Shown here piece after piece: positions 21,989 to 30,557 of a stretch of 64,000 nt of DNA (position 1 is the stretch's first letter; each line of letters opens with the position of its first letter). Below the pieces are notes generated by a model that was given only the letters and a program-made list of their open reading frames with translations, had not been told where the DNA came from and made no database searches. The position numbers were made by a program, and so were the translations under genes. Source of the stretch: Flavobacteriaceae bacterium (lineage in GTDB: Bacteria; Bacteroidota; Bacteroidia; Flavobacteriales; Flavobacteriaceae); assembly GCA_027082925.1 (NCBI GenBank), contig JALWTD010000014.1, positions 1 through 64,000 on the forward strand, in the 5' to 3' direction.

Positions 21989-23671
21989 TTAAATATCTAA
22001 ATCGAATGTTTTTCTCAGTTTTTCAAGTGTTTTGTTTTTTTCTACCAATTTTTGATATTTTTCTTTAGGAGTGTAGGCGTAACGTTTTGTTTTAGCTTCG
22101 TTAACGTTAATTACGAGCTCTATTTTATAATTGTCGAGGTTTTCTTTTAAATATTTGAGTAACGGAAGTTTTGCTCTTTCAAGTTGTGACTTCATCAACG
22201 TATTTGGCAATTCGAAATGAATAGTATTGCCTTCAGTAGTAGGAGTACTGGCGTTCATGATAGAGGCAACGCTTTTTCGTCCTTTTTCTAAAATTTTTGA
22301 GACATAATTATTCCAATGCGAAACAAGTTCTTTTTCAGTAAACGGAGTTGCAGGTAAGGCATCTACATTTTCGTATTCAACCTCAATTTTAGCAATTTCA
22401 TTTTTCTTTTCAATACTTTTTAATGAAAGCGCCGATACACGTCTGCTTACTCCTTCTAAAGTAATAGGAACTACTTTTTCTATGCGTGGTGCACTTTTTT
22501 TAATAGGCGTGTCGACAACCTCAGGTGTTACCGGCTTTTCAATTGTAATTGTTGGTGTGTTTTTAAAAAGTGAAGCTGGAATTATGAAGGGTTTACCTTT
22601 TTTTTTTTCTCCATCAAAAGTGATAGAGGCAAGTTGCATTAGCGCAAGTTCTACAAGTAATCGTTGGTTTTTACTACTTCTGTATTTTAAATCGCAATCG
22701 TTTGCCAAATCAATGGCTTTTAGCAGAAATGATAACTCACTTTTTTGGGCTTGTTCCAAGTATTTTTTCTTGGCATTGTCTCCAACTTCAAGCAAACTAA
22801 CCGTTACAGCATCTTTAGCTACTAATAAATCTCTAAAATGAGAGGCCAGTCCGTTTATAAAATGATGTCCTTCAAATCCTTTTGACAAAATGGTATTAAA
22901 GTGGACTAAAACTTCAGGTATTTTATTCGCTAACAGCAAATCTGTAGTGGTAAAATACTCATCGTAATCCAGTACATTTAAATTTTCGGTAACGGCTTTT
23001 CGAGTTAGTTTATTTCCTGAAAAACTTACCACTCTATCAAAAATAGAAAGCGCGTCACGCATAGCACCATTTGCCTTTTGAGCAATAATATGTAAGGCGT
23101 CATCATCAGCTTCAATTTGTTCTTTTTCAGCTATTTTTTTTAAGTAATTTTTTGCGTCTAAAACACCAATACGCTTAAAATCAAATATTTGACATCTAGA
23201 TAATATGGTTGGTATTATTTTATGTTTTTCGGTAGTCGCTAAAATAAAAATAGCATGAGCAGGCGGTTCTTCAAGTGTTTTTAGAAACGCATTAAAAGCA
23301 GATGCAGATAGCATGTGTACCTCATCTATAATGTACACTTTAAATTTCCCTGTTTGAGGCGGTATGCGCACTTGCTCGGTAAGACTTCTAATATCGTCTA
23401 CAGAGTTGTTTGAAGCGGCATCTAATTCAAAAATATTAAAGGCAAAATCTTCATTTTCTAGACTTTCGGTATCTGCCTGATTGATTTTTTTTGCTAAAAT
23501 TCGAGCACAAGTTGTTTTACCTACACCACGTGGTCCGGTAAAGAGCAATGCTTGAGCAAGATGATTGTTTTTTATAGCATTTTCAAGCGTGTTTGTAATG
23601 GCTTGTTGCCCAACCACATCCTCAAAAGTTTGAGGTCTATATTTTAGAGCAGATACTATAAAATGATTCAT
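21989..23671 (-). CDS. dnaX: DNA polymerase III subunit gamma/tau
   Basis: A protein of 560 residues. Clamp-loader AAA+ domain: Walker A GPRGVGKTT (about residue 45), Walker B VYIIDEVHML, sensor 1 TTEKHK and the SRC motif LSRCQIF. The zinc-finger cysteines of Proteobacterial DnaX are absent, with NEDFAFNIFELDAASNNS instead, which is usual in this phylum as I recall. Domain III ends about residue 345. Codons 355-358 lie in a run of eleven A residues (22598-22608) at the border to the tau-specific part; one base gained or lost there leads to a stop within 1-5 codons. This may produce a gamma-like short form (see findings). Confidence 0.97.
   Translation of the reverse strand: MNHFIVSALKYRPQTFEDVVGQQAITNTLENAIKNNHLAQALLFTGPRGVGKTTCARILAKKINQADTESLENEDFAFNIFELDAASNNSVDDIRSLTEQVRIPPQTGKFKVYIIDEVHMLSASAFNAFLKTLEEPPAHAIFILATTEKHKIIPTILSRCQIFDFKRIGVLDAKNYLKKIAEKEQIEADDDALHIIAQKANGAMRDALSIFDRVVSFSGNKLTRKAVTENLNVLDYDEYFTTTDLLLANKIPEVLVHFNTILSKGFEGHHFINGLASHFRDLLVAKDAVTVSLLEVGDNAKKKYLEQAQKSELSFLLKAIDLANDCDLKYRSSKNQRLLVELALMQLASITFDGEKKKGKPFIIPASLFKNTPTITIEKPVTPEVVDTPIKKSAPRIEKVVPITLEGVSRRVSALSLKSIEKKNEIAKIEVEYENVDALPATPFTEKELVSHWNNYVSKILEKGRKSVASIMNASTPTTEGNTIHFELPNTLMKSQLERAKLPLLKYLKENLDNYKIELVINVNEAKTKRYAYTPKEKYQKLVEKNKTLEKLRKTFDLDI
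22598..22608 (-). promoter_or_regulatory. A11 slippage tract in dnaX
   Basis: Eleven consecutive T on the plus strand, so A11 in the dnaX message, encoding part of E-K-K-K. With A12 the frame reads one Arg and then TAA; with A10 it reads V-N-P-S and then TAA. Either product would be about 359-362 residues and lack the tau domains. Confidence 0.55.
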
Positions 23672-23697
23672 ATATTTAGTTTAATTAGCGAGTGGTG

Positions 23698-23705
23698 CAA
23701 AAGTA
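23698..23705 (-). promoter_or_regulatory. Candidate -7 promoter element of dnaX
   Basis: Minus strand TACTTTTG, a match to TAnnTTTG, 26 nt before the dnaX start codon. No clear -33 element was seen. Confidence 0.4.
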
Positions 23706-23740
23706 TAAAAACGAATTGTTTTGTGTTATTAATTTACGGC

Positions 23741-25519
23741 TTATTTTTCGTAAATTTTATCGTACAAATGTTTGTATTTTGCAATTATTTGTTCTCGTTT
23801 AGGTTTCATAGTAGGTGTTAACAAACCGTTGTCTACACCCCAAACATCAGGTGTAAGCTCAAAACGTTTAATGGTTTCCCACTTACCAAAATTTCTATTT
23901 CCTTTGTCAATTTCTTTTTGAAAGCGTTCAATAACGTGCGGATTCGCAATAAGTTCTTCATTGCTTTCAGGAACATTTTCATGGTGAATTTTAGCCCAAT
24001 CTCTTAAAAATTTAAAGTTAGGTTGTATAATAGCAGCAGGCATTTTTTGTCCTTCACCAATCACTAAAATTTGTTCTATAAAGCGAGATTGTTTCATCTC
24101 GTTTTCTAATAGTGCGGGCGCAATGTATTTTCCTCCTGAAGTTTTAAATATTTCTTTTTTACGTCCGGTTATTTTCAAGAAGCCTTCGGCATCAATTTCT
24201 CCTTTATCACCGGTATGAAAATAATCTCCGGTCATTACGCTTTGCGTTTTTTCAGAATCTTTGTAATAGCCTTGCATAATGTTTGGACCTTTTACTAAAA
24301 TTTCGCCATCTTCAGCAATTTTTAGCTCTACATTTCTAATGGGTTTTCCAACGGTTCCTATTTTAAAATAATTGTCTTTGTACATATTAACTGTTGCTAC
24401 AGGCGATGTTTCTGTAAGTCCGTAACCTTCCATAACATACATTTTAGCTGCCGAAAATACTCTTGCTAAGCGAGGTTGTAATGCTGCACTACCTGATACC
24501 ATTGTGGCTAAATTTCCACCCAATGCTTCTCTCCATTTGCTAAAAATGAGCTTGTTGGCAATGGCTAATTTTTTTTCGTACCACCAGCCGTTTTTTCCGT
24601 AAGGCTCGTATTTTAAACCTAAATCTACTGCCCAGAAAAATAACATTTTTTTAATTCCTTTTAATTGTGATCCTTTAGCGATAATGCCATCGTATACTTT
24701 TTCAAGAAGACGAGGGACTACCGACATAAAATGCGGTTTTACTTCTCTAAGGTTTTCACCCATTTTTTCTATAGACTCAGCAAAATAAATAGATGTTCCT
24801 GAATATTGGTATAAGTAATGAAGCATTCGTTCAAATACATGGCATACCGGTAAAAAACTTAAAGCATTTGTTTTTCCTGCCATTAGCGGAAGTCTAGGAA
24901 AACTATCTAAAACATTGCTTACAATATTGTGATGCGAAAGCATAACACCTTTTGGTTTTCCTGTAGTTCCCGAAGTGTAAATAATAGTCGCTAAATCTGA
25001 AGGTTTTACAGCCGATTTTAATTTCTCAACTTCCGATTGATTTTCGGTATCACTTCCAAGTTCTAATACTTCAGTCCAGTTTTTACAGCCTTCAATAACA
25101 TCAAAAGAATACACACTATTAAGTGTAGGTACATTGGCTTTTACGGCATCTACTTTTTCAAGCAGTCCTGCATCAGAAATAAAACAGTGCGTAATTTCGG
25201 CGTGGTTAAATATGTACTCGTAATCTTCCTTAGAAATTGTTGGATAAATAGGAATATTTACAGCTCCTATTTGCAAAACACCTACATCTAAAATATTCCA
25301 TTCGGTACGGTTGGTAGAAGATATAACACCAATTTTATCACCAGGTTTTACTCCTAGTTTTAAAAGACCTCTACTAATGGCGTTTGCTTTATCAATAAAT
25401 TCTTTTGTTGATGTTGCTACCCACTCACCATTCACTTTGGTAACAAGCGCTTTTTTTAAGTTATGCTTTTCTAGTTGGTAGTAAGTAAAATCGAATAATC
25501 GAGTAATTTCTGTCGGCAT
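23741..25519 (-). CDS. Long-chain fatty acid--CoA ligase (AMP-binding)
   Basis: A protein of 592 residues. The adenylate-forming motif IIYTSGTTGKPKGVMLSH (about residues 177-194) and the later GYGLTETSP, GDYFHTGD and TGRKKEIFKTSGGKYIAP blocks are intact. The length and the GRKKEIFKTSGGKYIAP end place it with long-chain acyl-CoA synthetases of the FAA1/eukaryotic-like group common in Bacteroidota. It activates fatty acids for membrane lipid synthesis or oxidation at the inner membrane. It stands alone, with 139 bp of sequence without genes on its 5' side. Confidence 0.92.
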   Translation of the reverse strand: MPTEITRLFDFTYYQLEKHNLKKALVTKVNGEWVATSTKEFIDKANAISRGLLKLGVKPGDKIGVISSTNRTEWNILDVGVLQIGAVNIPIYPTISKEDYEYIFNHAEITHCFISDAGLLEKVDAVKANVPTLNSVYSFDVIEGCKNWTEVLELGSDTENQSEVEKLKSAVKPSDLATIIYTSGTTGKPKGVMLSHHNIVSNVLDSFPRLPLMAGKTNALSFLPVCHVFERMLHYLYQYSGTSIYFAESIEKMGENLREVKPHFMSVVPRLLEKVYDGIIAKGSQLKGIKKMLFFWAVDLGLKYEPYGKNGWWYEKKLAIANKLIFSKWREALGGNLATMVSGSAALQPRLARVFSAAKMYVMEGYGLTETSPVATVNMYKDNYFKIGTVGKPIRNVELKIAEDGEILVKGPNIMQGYYKDSEKTQSVMTGDYFHTGDKGEIDAEGFLKITGRKKEIFKTSGGKYIAPALLENEMKQSRFIEQILVIGEGQKMPAAIIQPNFKFLRDWAKIHHENVPESNEELIANPHVIERFQKEIDKGNRNFGKWETIKRFELTPDVWGVDNGLLTPTMKPKREQIIAKYKHLYDKIYEK

Positions 25520-25658
25520 ATCTTATCAGAATTAAATAAAGACCGCAAAGTATAAAATTTAATAGTAAATTACAAGAAACATATTCGCATTCGTATTAAT
25601 TCATAATAATGTTAAATAAGTACGTTTAAAAGTGAAATATATATATTTTTTGACTTAA

Positions 25659-28600
25659 TTATTTATCGATTAACCAATTATATGCATTTGAAAAGGCTTC
25701 TAACCAAGGTGAAACTTCATCTTTTCTTCCTGAAGGATAATATGCCCAGTTCCATTGAAAAATAGAACGCTCTATATGAGGCATCATTACTAAGTGTCTT
25801 CCGTCTGAAGAACTTAACATTGCGGTATTGTATTTAGAGCCATTTGGGTTTGAAGGATATGCATTGTATGCGTATTTAGCAACAATATTGTAGGCTTCTT
25901 CCGGAAGAGGCAAATCAAATTTTCCTTCTCCGTGCGAAATCCATACGCCTAAAGTACTTCCTGCCAAGGTAGATAGCATTACCGAGTTGTTTTTTTGAAT
26001 GGTTACCGATGTAAAATTACTTTCGTGTTTCATAGAATCGTTAAATGTCATTTTTCCATGACTTTCAAGTTCAGGATGAATGACTTCTAACTCCATAAAA
26101 AGCTGACAACCATTGCAAATGCCTACCGATAAGGTGTCGTCTCTTTTAAAGAAATTTTCGAGAGCGGTTTTTGCTTTTGTATTGTATTTAAACGCTCCGG
26201 CCCAACCTTTTGCAGAGCCTAGCACATCTGAATTGGAAAAACCACCAACAGCACCTATAAACTGCACGTTTTCTAGTGTTTCTCTTCCCGAAATTAAATC
26301 GGTCATATGTACATCTTTTACTTCAAATCCGGCTAAAAACAATGCGTGAGCCATTTCCCGTTCAGAATTACTACCTTTTTCTCGTATAACTGCAGCAACA
26401 GGTTTTTTAGTAACCGATATTGAAGGAAGTCTTCCTGAAAAATGAGTTGGAAACACAAAATTTAAGGGTTGCTGCTTGTAATTGTTAAACCGTTCTTTTG
26501 CCTTTCCGTTTTTTGTTTGTTTTTGATCGAGTAAAAAAGAGGTTTTAAACCAAATATCTCTCAATTCTGAAACAGTAAAGTTAAACGAGTCGTCTCCATT
26601 AATTATAGTTAGTGTATCAGATGCTGTAACCGTTCCTATTTTAAAATATTCGATGTTGTTTTCTCGTAATAATCCTTCAAGACTATCATCTGTTGCCTGA
26701 AAAACAATACCGTTATTTTCAGCAAATAACAATTTTACAGAATCTAACTCATTCAATGCGGTAAGATTTATGGTAGCACCAACGTTATTTGTTGCAAAGC
26801 ACATTTCTAACAACGTTGTAATTAATCCTCCGGAAGCAATGTCATGGCCGGCAATAATTTTTTCTTTTTTTATTAATTTTTGAACGGTGTTAAAGGCATT
26901 TTTAAAATAAGCTGCATTGGTTATTGTTGGCGTTTCTGTTCCTATTTTATTAAGGATTTGCCCTAACGATGAGCCTCCTAATTTGTAAGTGTCTTGTGAT
27001 AAGTTAATGTAATAAATAGCGCCTCCTTTTATTTGAAATGGCGGCTCTACAACTTTTTTAATGTCGTTGCAATGTGCTGCGGCAGAGATAATCACCGTTC
27101 CGGGAGCAATAACCTCTTTATCCGGATATTTTTGCTTCATAGATAAAGAATCTTTTCCGGTAGGAACATTTATTCCCAACGCAATGGCAAAATCTGAAAC
27201 GGCCTTTACCGCTTTGTACAATCTGGCATCTTCTCCTTTATTTTTACACGGCCACATCCAATTTGCAGAGAGTGAAACACTTTTGAGGTCTTGTGATAAC
27301 GGAGCCCAAATAATATTAGATAAGCTTTCGGCAATGGCATTCTTACTACCCGCTTCCGGACTGATAAGCGCGCTAAGAGGTGCATGTCCAATAGCCGTAG
27401 CAATGCCGTGTTTTCCATCGTAATCTAAAGCCATAACACCTACATTGTTCAAAGGCAATTGCAAGGCACCTGTACATTGTTGCTTAGCAACTTTTCCGCC
27501 AACACATCTATCTACTTTATTGGTTAACCAATCTTTACATGCAACGGCTTCTAATTGCAATACTTTGTTTAAATAATTGTGAATTTTAGTGCTATCGTAT
27601 TCAATTTCTCGATACGTAACAGGTACGCTTTCATCTTTAAGAATTGTTTTTGGTGAGCTTCCAAACATATCAAAAAGCGATAAGTCCATTGGTTTTTCGC
27701 CACTAGATTCAGATTCGAATGTGAATTGATGATTGTCGGTTACCGTTCCAACGGTATAAATAGGAGCTCGTTCACGTGCTGCAATCAACTCTAAAGTTTT
27801 TAACTCTTTTTCGCCAATAACCAGCCCCATTCGTTCCTGTGATTCATTTCCTATAATTTCTTTTGCAGAAAGCGTAGGATCTCCAATAGGTAATTTATCT
27901 AAATTGATGTGTCCTCCGGTATTTTCGACCAATTCAGATAAGCAATTTAGATGCCCACCCGCACCGTGATCGTGAATAGATACAATTGGATTGATATCAC
28001 TTTCTACCATTGCTCTAATCGCATTTGCAGCTCTCTTTTGCATTTCTGGATTTGAACGTTGAACAGCATTTAGTTCTATACCACTTTCAAATGCGCCGGT
28101 ATCGGCAGATGAAACCGCGGCTCCTCCCATACCAATTCTGTAATTATCGCCACCTAATAAAACAATTTTGTCGCCTTTTTTAGGATCATCTTTAAGCGCT
28201 TGGTCGTGTTTTCCGTAACCAATACCTCCGGCCTGCATAATAACTTTATCGTATCCTAAAATTCGGCTATTTTCTTGATGTTCAAAAGTGAATAAAGAGC
28301 CTGTAATTAAAGGTTGTCCAAATTTATTTCCAAAATCTGAAGCGCCATTTGAGGCTTTTATCAAAATATCAACCGGTGTTTGATACAACCAATTACGAGC
28401 CTCAACAGATTGTTCCCATTGTCGATTTTTTTTCAATCTAGAATAAGAGGTCATATATACCGCAGTTCCTGCTAAAGGAAGTGAGCCTTTTCCTCCTGCA
28501 AGACGGTCTCTTATTTCGCCTCCGGAACCTGTAGCAGCACCATTAAAGGGTTCTACCGTAGTCGGAAAATTATGTGTTTCTGCTTTTAATGAAATAACAG

Positions 28601-29315
28601 CTTTAAAATTATTTTTTTGATAGTAGTCTGGCTTATCGGCACTTTTTGGTGCAAATTGTGTAACAGTAGGTCCTTCTACAAATGCAACGTTATCTTTATA
28701 AGCAGATACAATAGCATTTGGGTTTTCTTCTGAAGTTTTTTTAATGAGCTTAAACAATGAGGCCTCCATTTGTTTGCCATCAATAATAAATGTACCATTA
28801 AAAATTTTATGTCTGCAATGCTCACTGTTTACTTGCGAAAAGCCAAATACTTCCGAATCGGTTAACTTACGACCTAATTTTTGAGAAAGTTCATTCAAAT
28901 AAGTAATTTCTTCATCGCTTAAAGCCAATCCTTCTTGCTGGTTGTATGCCGAAATATCATCAATTTCCAAAATAGGTTCAGGAGTACTGTCAATCACAAA
29001 AATTTGCTGGTGTAACGATGGGTATTTTTGATAAATCATTTTATCAAAAAGAGTGTTTTCGGTGGCAGGATAAAACACCTCTATTCTTTGCACTCCTGTT
29101 ATTCCCATATTCTGAGTTATTTCTACAGCATTGGTACTCCAAGGAGTTATCATTACGGCTCTTGGCCCAATAAAAATGGCGTCAATAGACGCCACGTTTA
29201 GTTTAGGTTGGTTGCCAAAAAGCCAATGTAATTTTTGTATATCCTCTGTTGAAAGTTCTTTTGACGTTTGCACAGCATACACCTTGCTGCTTGTGTTTCC
29301 AAAGAAATGAATCAT
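25659..29315 (-). CDS. purL: Phosphoribosylformylglycinamidine synthase, large single-chain form
   Basis: A protein of 1218 residues, the large single-chain form. An N-terminal linker region is followed by two AIRS-type synthetase halves (motifs SEHCRHKIF near 168, KAETHNFPTTVEPFNGAATGSGG near 245, DHGAGGHLNCLSE near 450, HDIASGGLITTLLEM near 830) and a C-terminal class I glutaminase domain from about 980 (VGICNGCQLF with the nucleophilic Cys, later SHGEGKF and MPHIERS with His-Glu). It converts FGAR to FGAM in purine synthesis using glutamine. The gene is divergent from the his operon, a pathway that shares AICAR with purine synthesis. Confidence 0.97.
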   Translation of the reverse strand: MIHFFGNTSSKVYAVQTSKELSTEDIQKLHWLFGNQPKLNVASIDAIFIGPRAVMITPWSTNAVEITQNMGITGVQRIEVFYPATENTLFDKMIYQKYPSLHQQIFVIDSTPEPILEIDDISAYNQQEGLALSDEEITYLNELSQKLGRKLTDSEVFGFSQVNSEHCRHKIFNGTFIIDGKQMEASLFKLIKKTSEENPNAIVSAYKDNVAFVEGPTVTQFAPKSADKPDYYQKNNFKAVISLKAETHNFPTTVEPFNGAATGSGGEIRDRLAGGKGSLPLAGTAVYMTSYSRLKKNRQWEQSVEARNWLYQTPVDILIKASNGASDFGNKFGQPLITGSLFTFEHQENSRILGYDKVIMQAGGIGYGKHDQALKDDPKKGDKIVLLGGDNYRIGMGGAAVSSADTGAFESGIELNAVQRSNPEMQKRAANAIRAMVESDINPIVSIHDHGAGGHLNCLSELVENTGGHINLDKLPIGDPTLSAKEIIGNESQERMGLVIGEKELKTLELIAARERAPIYTVGTVTDNHQFTFESESSGEKPMDLSLFDMFGSSPKTILKDESVPVTYREIEYDSTKIHNYLNKVLQLEAVACKDWLTNKVDRCVGGKVAKQQCTGALQLPLNNVGVMALDYDGKHGIATAIGHAPLSALISPEAGSKNAIAESLSNIIWAPLSQDLKSVSLSANWMWPCKNKGEDARLYKAVKAVSDFAIALGINVPTGKDSLSMKQKYPDKEVIAPGTVIISAAAHCNDIKKVVEPPFQIKGGAIYYINLSQDTYKLGGSSLGQILNKIGTETPTITNAAYFKNAFNTVQKLIKKEKIIAGHDIASGGLITTLLEMCFATNNVGATINLTALNELDSVKLLFAENNGIVFQATDDSLEGLLRENNIEYFKIGTVTASDTLTIINGDDSFNFTVSELRDIWFKTSFLLDQKQTKNGKAKERFNNYKQQPLNFVFPTHFSGRLPSISVTKKPVAAVIREKGSNSEREMAHALFLAGFEVKDVHMTDLISGRETLENVQFIGAVGGFSNSDVLGSAKGWAGAFKYNTKAKTALENFFKRDDTLSVGICNGCQLFMELEVIHPELESHGKMTFNDSMKHESNFTSVTIQKNNSVMLSTLAGSTLGVWISHGEGKFDLPLPEEAYNIVAKYAYNAYPSNPNGSKYNTAMLSSSDGRHLVMMPHIERSIFQWNWAYYPSGRKDEVSPWLEAFSNAYNWLIDK

Positions 29316-29347
29316 GTTTTGATTTGTTTAGTGTGTTGTTTATGCAG

Positions 29348-29355
29348 CAAATTTA
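29348..29355 (-). promoter_or_regulatory. Candidate -7 promoter element of purL
   Basis: Minus strand TAAATTTG, a match to TAnnTTTG, 32 nt before the purL start codon. Confidence 0.45.
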
Positions 29356-29421
29356 ACCATTTTTACAAAAGTCTAATCATTTATTTTCAGCACTTATCAA
29401 AATAGTTTTAAACAATTTGAA

Positions 29422-29441
29422 TTTGTTAAATAATTAACAAA
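29422..29441. promoter_or_regulatory. Inverted repeats in the purL-his intergenic region
   Basis: TTTGTTAA and TTAACAAA (8-bp arms, 4-nt spacer). Just to the right lie two overlapping repeats: GTATGT/ACATAC (29444-29449, 29457-29462) and TGTAAT/ATTACA (29448-29453, 29463-29468). All sit between the two divergent promoters and could be operators. No regulator can be named. Confidence 0.35.
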
Positions 29442-29474
29442 ACGTATGTAATTGTAACATACATTACAAGTGGG

Positions 29475-29505
29475 CTTGTTTGTTTAAAAGTAATTTCTAT
29501 ATTTG
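29475..29505 (+). promoter_or_regulatory. Promoter of the histidine operon
   Basis: TATATTTG (29498-29505) is a full TAnnTTTG -7 element. CTTG at 29475-29478, exactly 19 nt upstream, can serve as -33 element. The predicted start of transcription near 29511 leaves about 13 nt before the leader peptide ATG. Confidence 0.6.
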
Positions 29506-29523
29506 CCTTGTTAAAACAAACAC

Positions 29524-29580
29524 ATGAATTTTATTCAATTACATCATCGTCATTTTCATACTTGCACTCAAGCGAGCTGA
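29524..29580 (+). CDS. Histidine operon leader peptide
   Basis: A leader of 18 codons, MNFIQLHHRHFHTCTQAS, with four His codons within six (29542-29559). It precedes a strong terminator hairpin and the his genes, as in ribosome-mediated attenuation. If ribosomes stall at the His codons, CTCAAGCG (29567-29574) is free to pair with CGTTTGAG (29616-29623), the 5' arm of the terminator. If translation reaches the stop codon, that segment is covered and the terminator can form. This pairing is my reading of the sequence and not a calculated fold. Confidence 0.88.
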   Translation: MNFIQLHHRHFHTCTQAS

Positions 29581-29611
29581 AGATGTATTGAATAAATTAA
29601 AATATATTTTG

Positions 29612-29641
29612 AACCCGTTTGAGCAAATCAAACGGGTTTTT
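29612..29641 (+). terminator. Attenuator terminator of the his operon
   Basis: Perfect 11-bp stem AACCCGTTTGA (29612-29622)/TCAAACGGGTT (29628-29638), loop GCAAA, followed by TTTTATT. It lies 32 nt after the leader stop codon and 45 nt before hisG. The 14 bases at 29617-29630 are also exactly complementary to 29659-29672, an alternative hairpin excluding the terminator. Confidence 0.88.
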
Positions 29642-29685
29642 TATTAGTCTTTCCCTTTTGATTTGCTCAAACAAAACATTAAAAA

Positions 29686-30543
29686 ATGAGTAAATTAAAA
29701 ATAGCGATTCAAAAATCGGGCAGGTTAAACCAAGATTCTCTTAAAATTTTAAAAGATTGCGGTATTTCAATTGATAATGGTAAAGATCAGCTAAAAGCCC
29801 AAGCAAGTAATTTTCCGTTAGAAGTATTGTATTTGCGTAACGGAGATATTCCTCAATATTTAAGAGACGGTGTAGTAGATATTGCCATTATTGGAGAAAA
29901 TGTGCTTATAGAAAAAGGAAATGATATTCGTATTGCTGAGAAATTAGGTTTCTCAAAATGCAGAGTTTCAATAGCCGTTCCAAAAAATGAAGCATACACG
30001 AGTATTACCGATTTAAATAATACTCGAATTGCAACGTCGTATCCAAACACTGTGCAACAATATTTAAAAAAGTTTGATGTTGCTGCCGATATCCATGTAA
30101 TCAATGGTTCGGTTGAAATCGCACCAAATATAGGCTTAGCGAATGCTATTTGTGATATTGTTTCAAGCGGAAGTACACTGTTTAAAAACAATTTAAAAGA
30201 AGTAGAAGTGCTATTAACGAGTGAAGCTGTATTGGCAGTATCTCCTCAAATTTCGAAGGAAAAGCAACAACTGTTAGACAAACTTCAGTTTAGAATTCAG
30301 GCGGTATTAAAGGCTCGAAAATCAAAGTATATTTTATTAAATGCACCAAATTCTAAAATAAATGACATTATTAAAATTTTACCAGGTATGCGGAGTCCTA
30401 CGGTTTTGCCTTTAGCCGAAGAAGGATGGAGCTCTATTCATACAGTTATAGAAAAAAACTCTTTTTGGGAAGTAATAGACAAATTAAAAGCCGTTGGTGC
30501 TGAGGGTTTGTTAGTAATTCCGATTGAAAAAATGGTACTCTAA
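29686..30543 (+). CDS. hisG: ATP phosphoribosyltransferase, long form
   Basis: A protein of 285 residues, the long HisG with a C-terminal ACT-like regulatory domain (about 210-285), which allows histidine feedback inhibition without HisZ. The catalytic part begins LKIAIQKSGRLNQDSLKIL and contains DIAIIGENVLIE and ICDIVSSGSTLFKNNL (phosphoribosyl-binding loop). It performs the first step of histidine synthesis, joining ATP and PRPP. It is the first structural gene after the attenuator. Confidence 0.97.
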   Translation: MSKLKIAIQKSGRLNQDSLKILKDCGISIDNGKDQLKAQASNFPLEVLYLRNGDIPQYLRDGVVDIAIIGENVLIEKGNDIRIAEKLGFSKCRVSIAVPKNEAYTSITDLNNTRIATSYPNTVQQYLKKFDVAADIHVINGSVEIAPNIGLANAICDIVSSGSTLFKNNLKEVEVLLTSEAVLAVSPQISKEKQQLLDKLQFRIQAVLKARKSKYILLNAPNSKINDIIKILPGMRSPTVLPLAEEGWSSIHTVIEKNSFWEVIDKLKAVGAEGLLVIPIEKMVL

Positions 30544-30557
30544 AATAAAATAATCTT

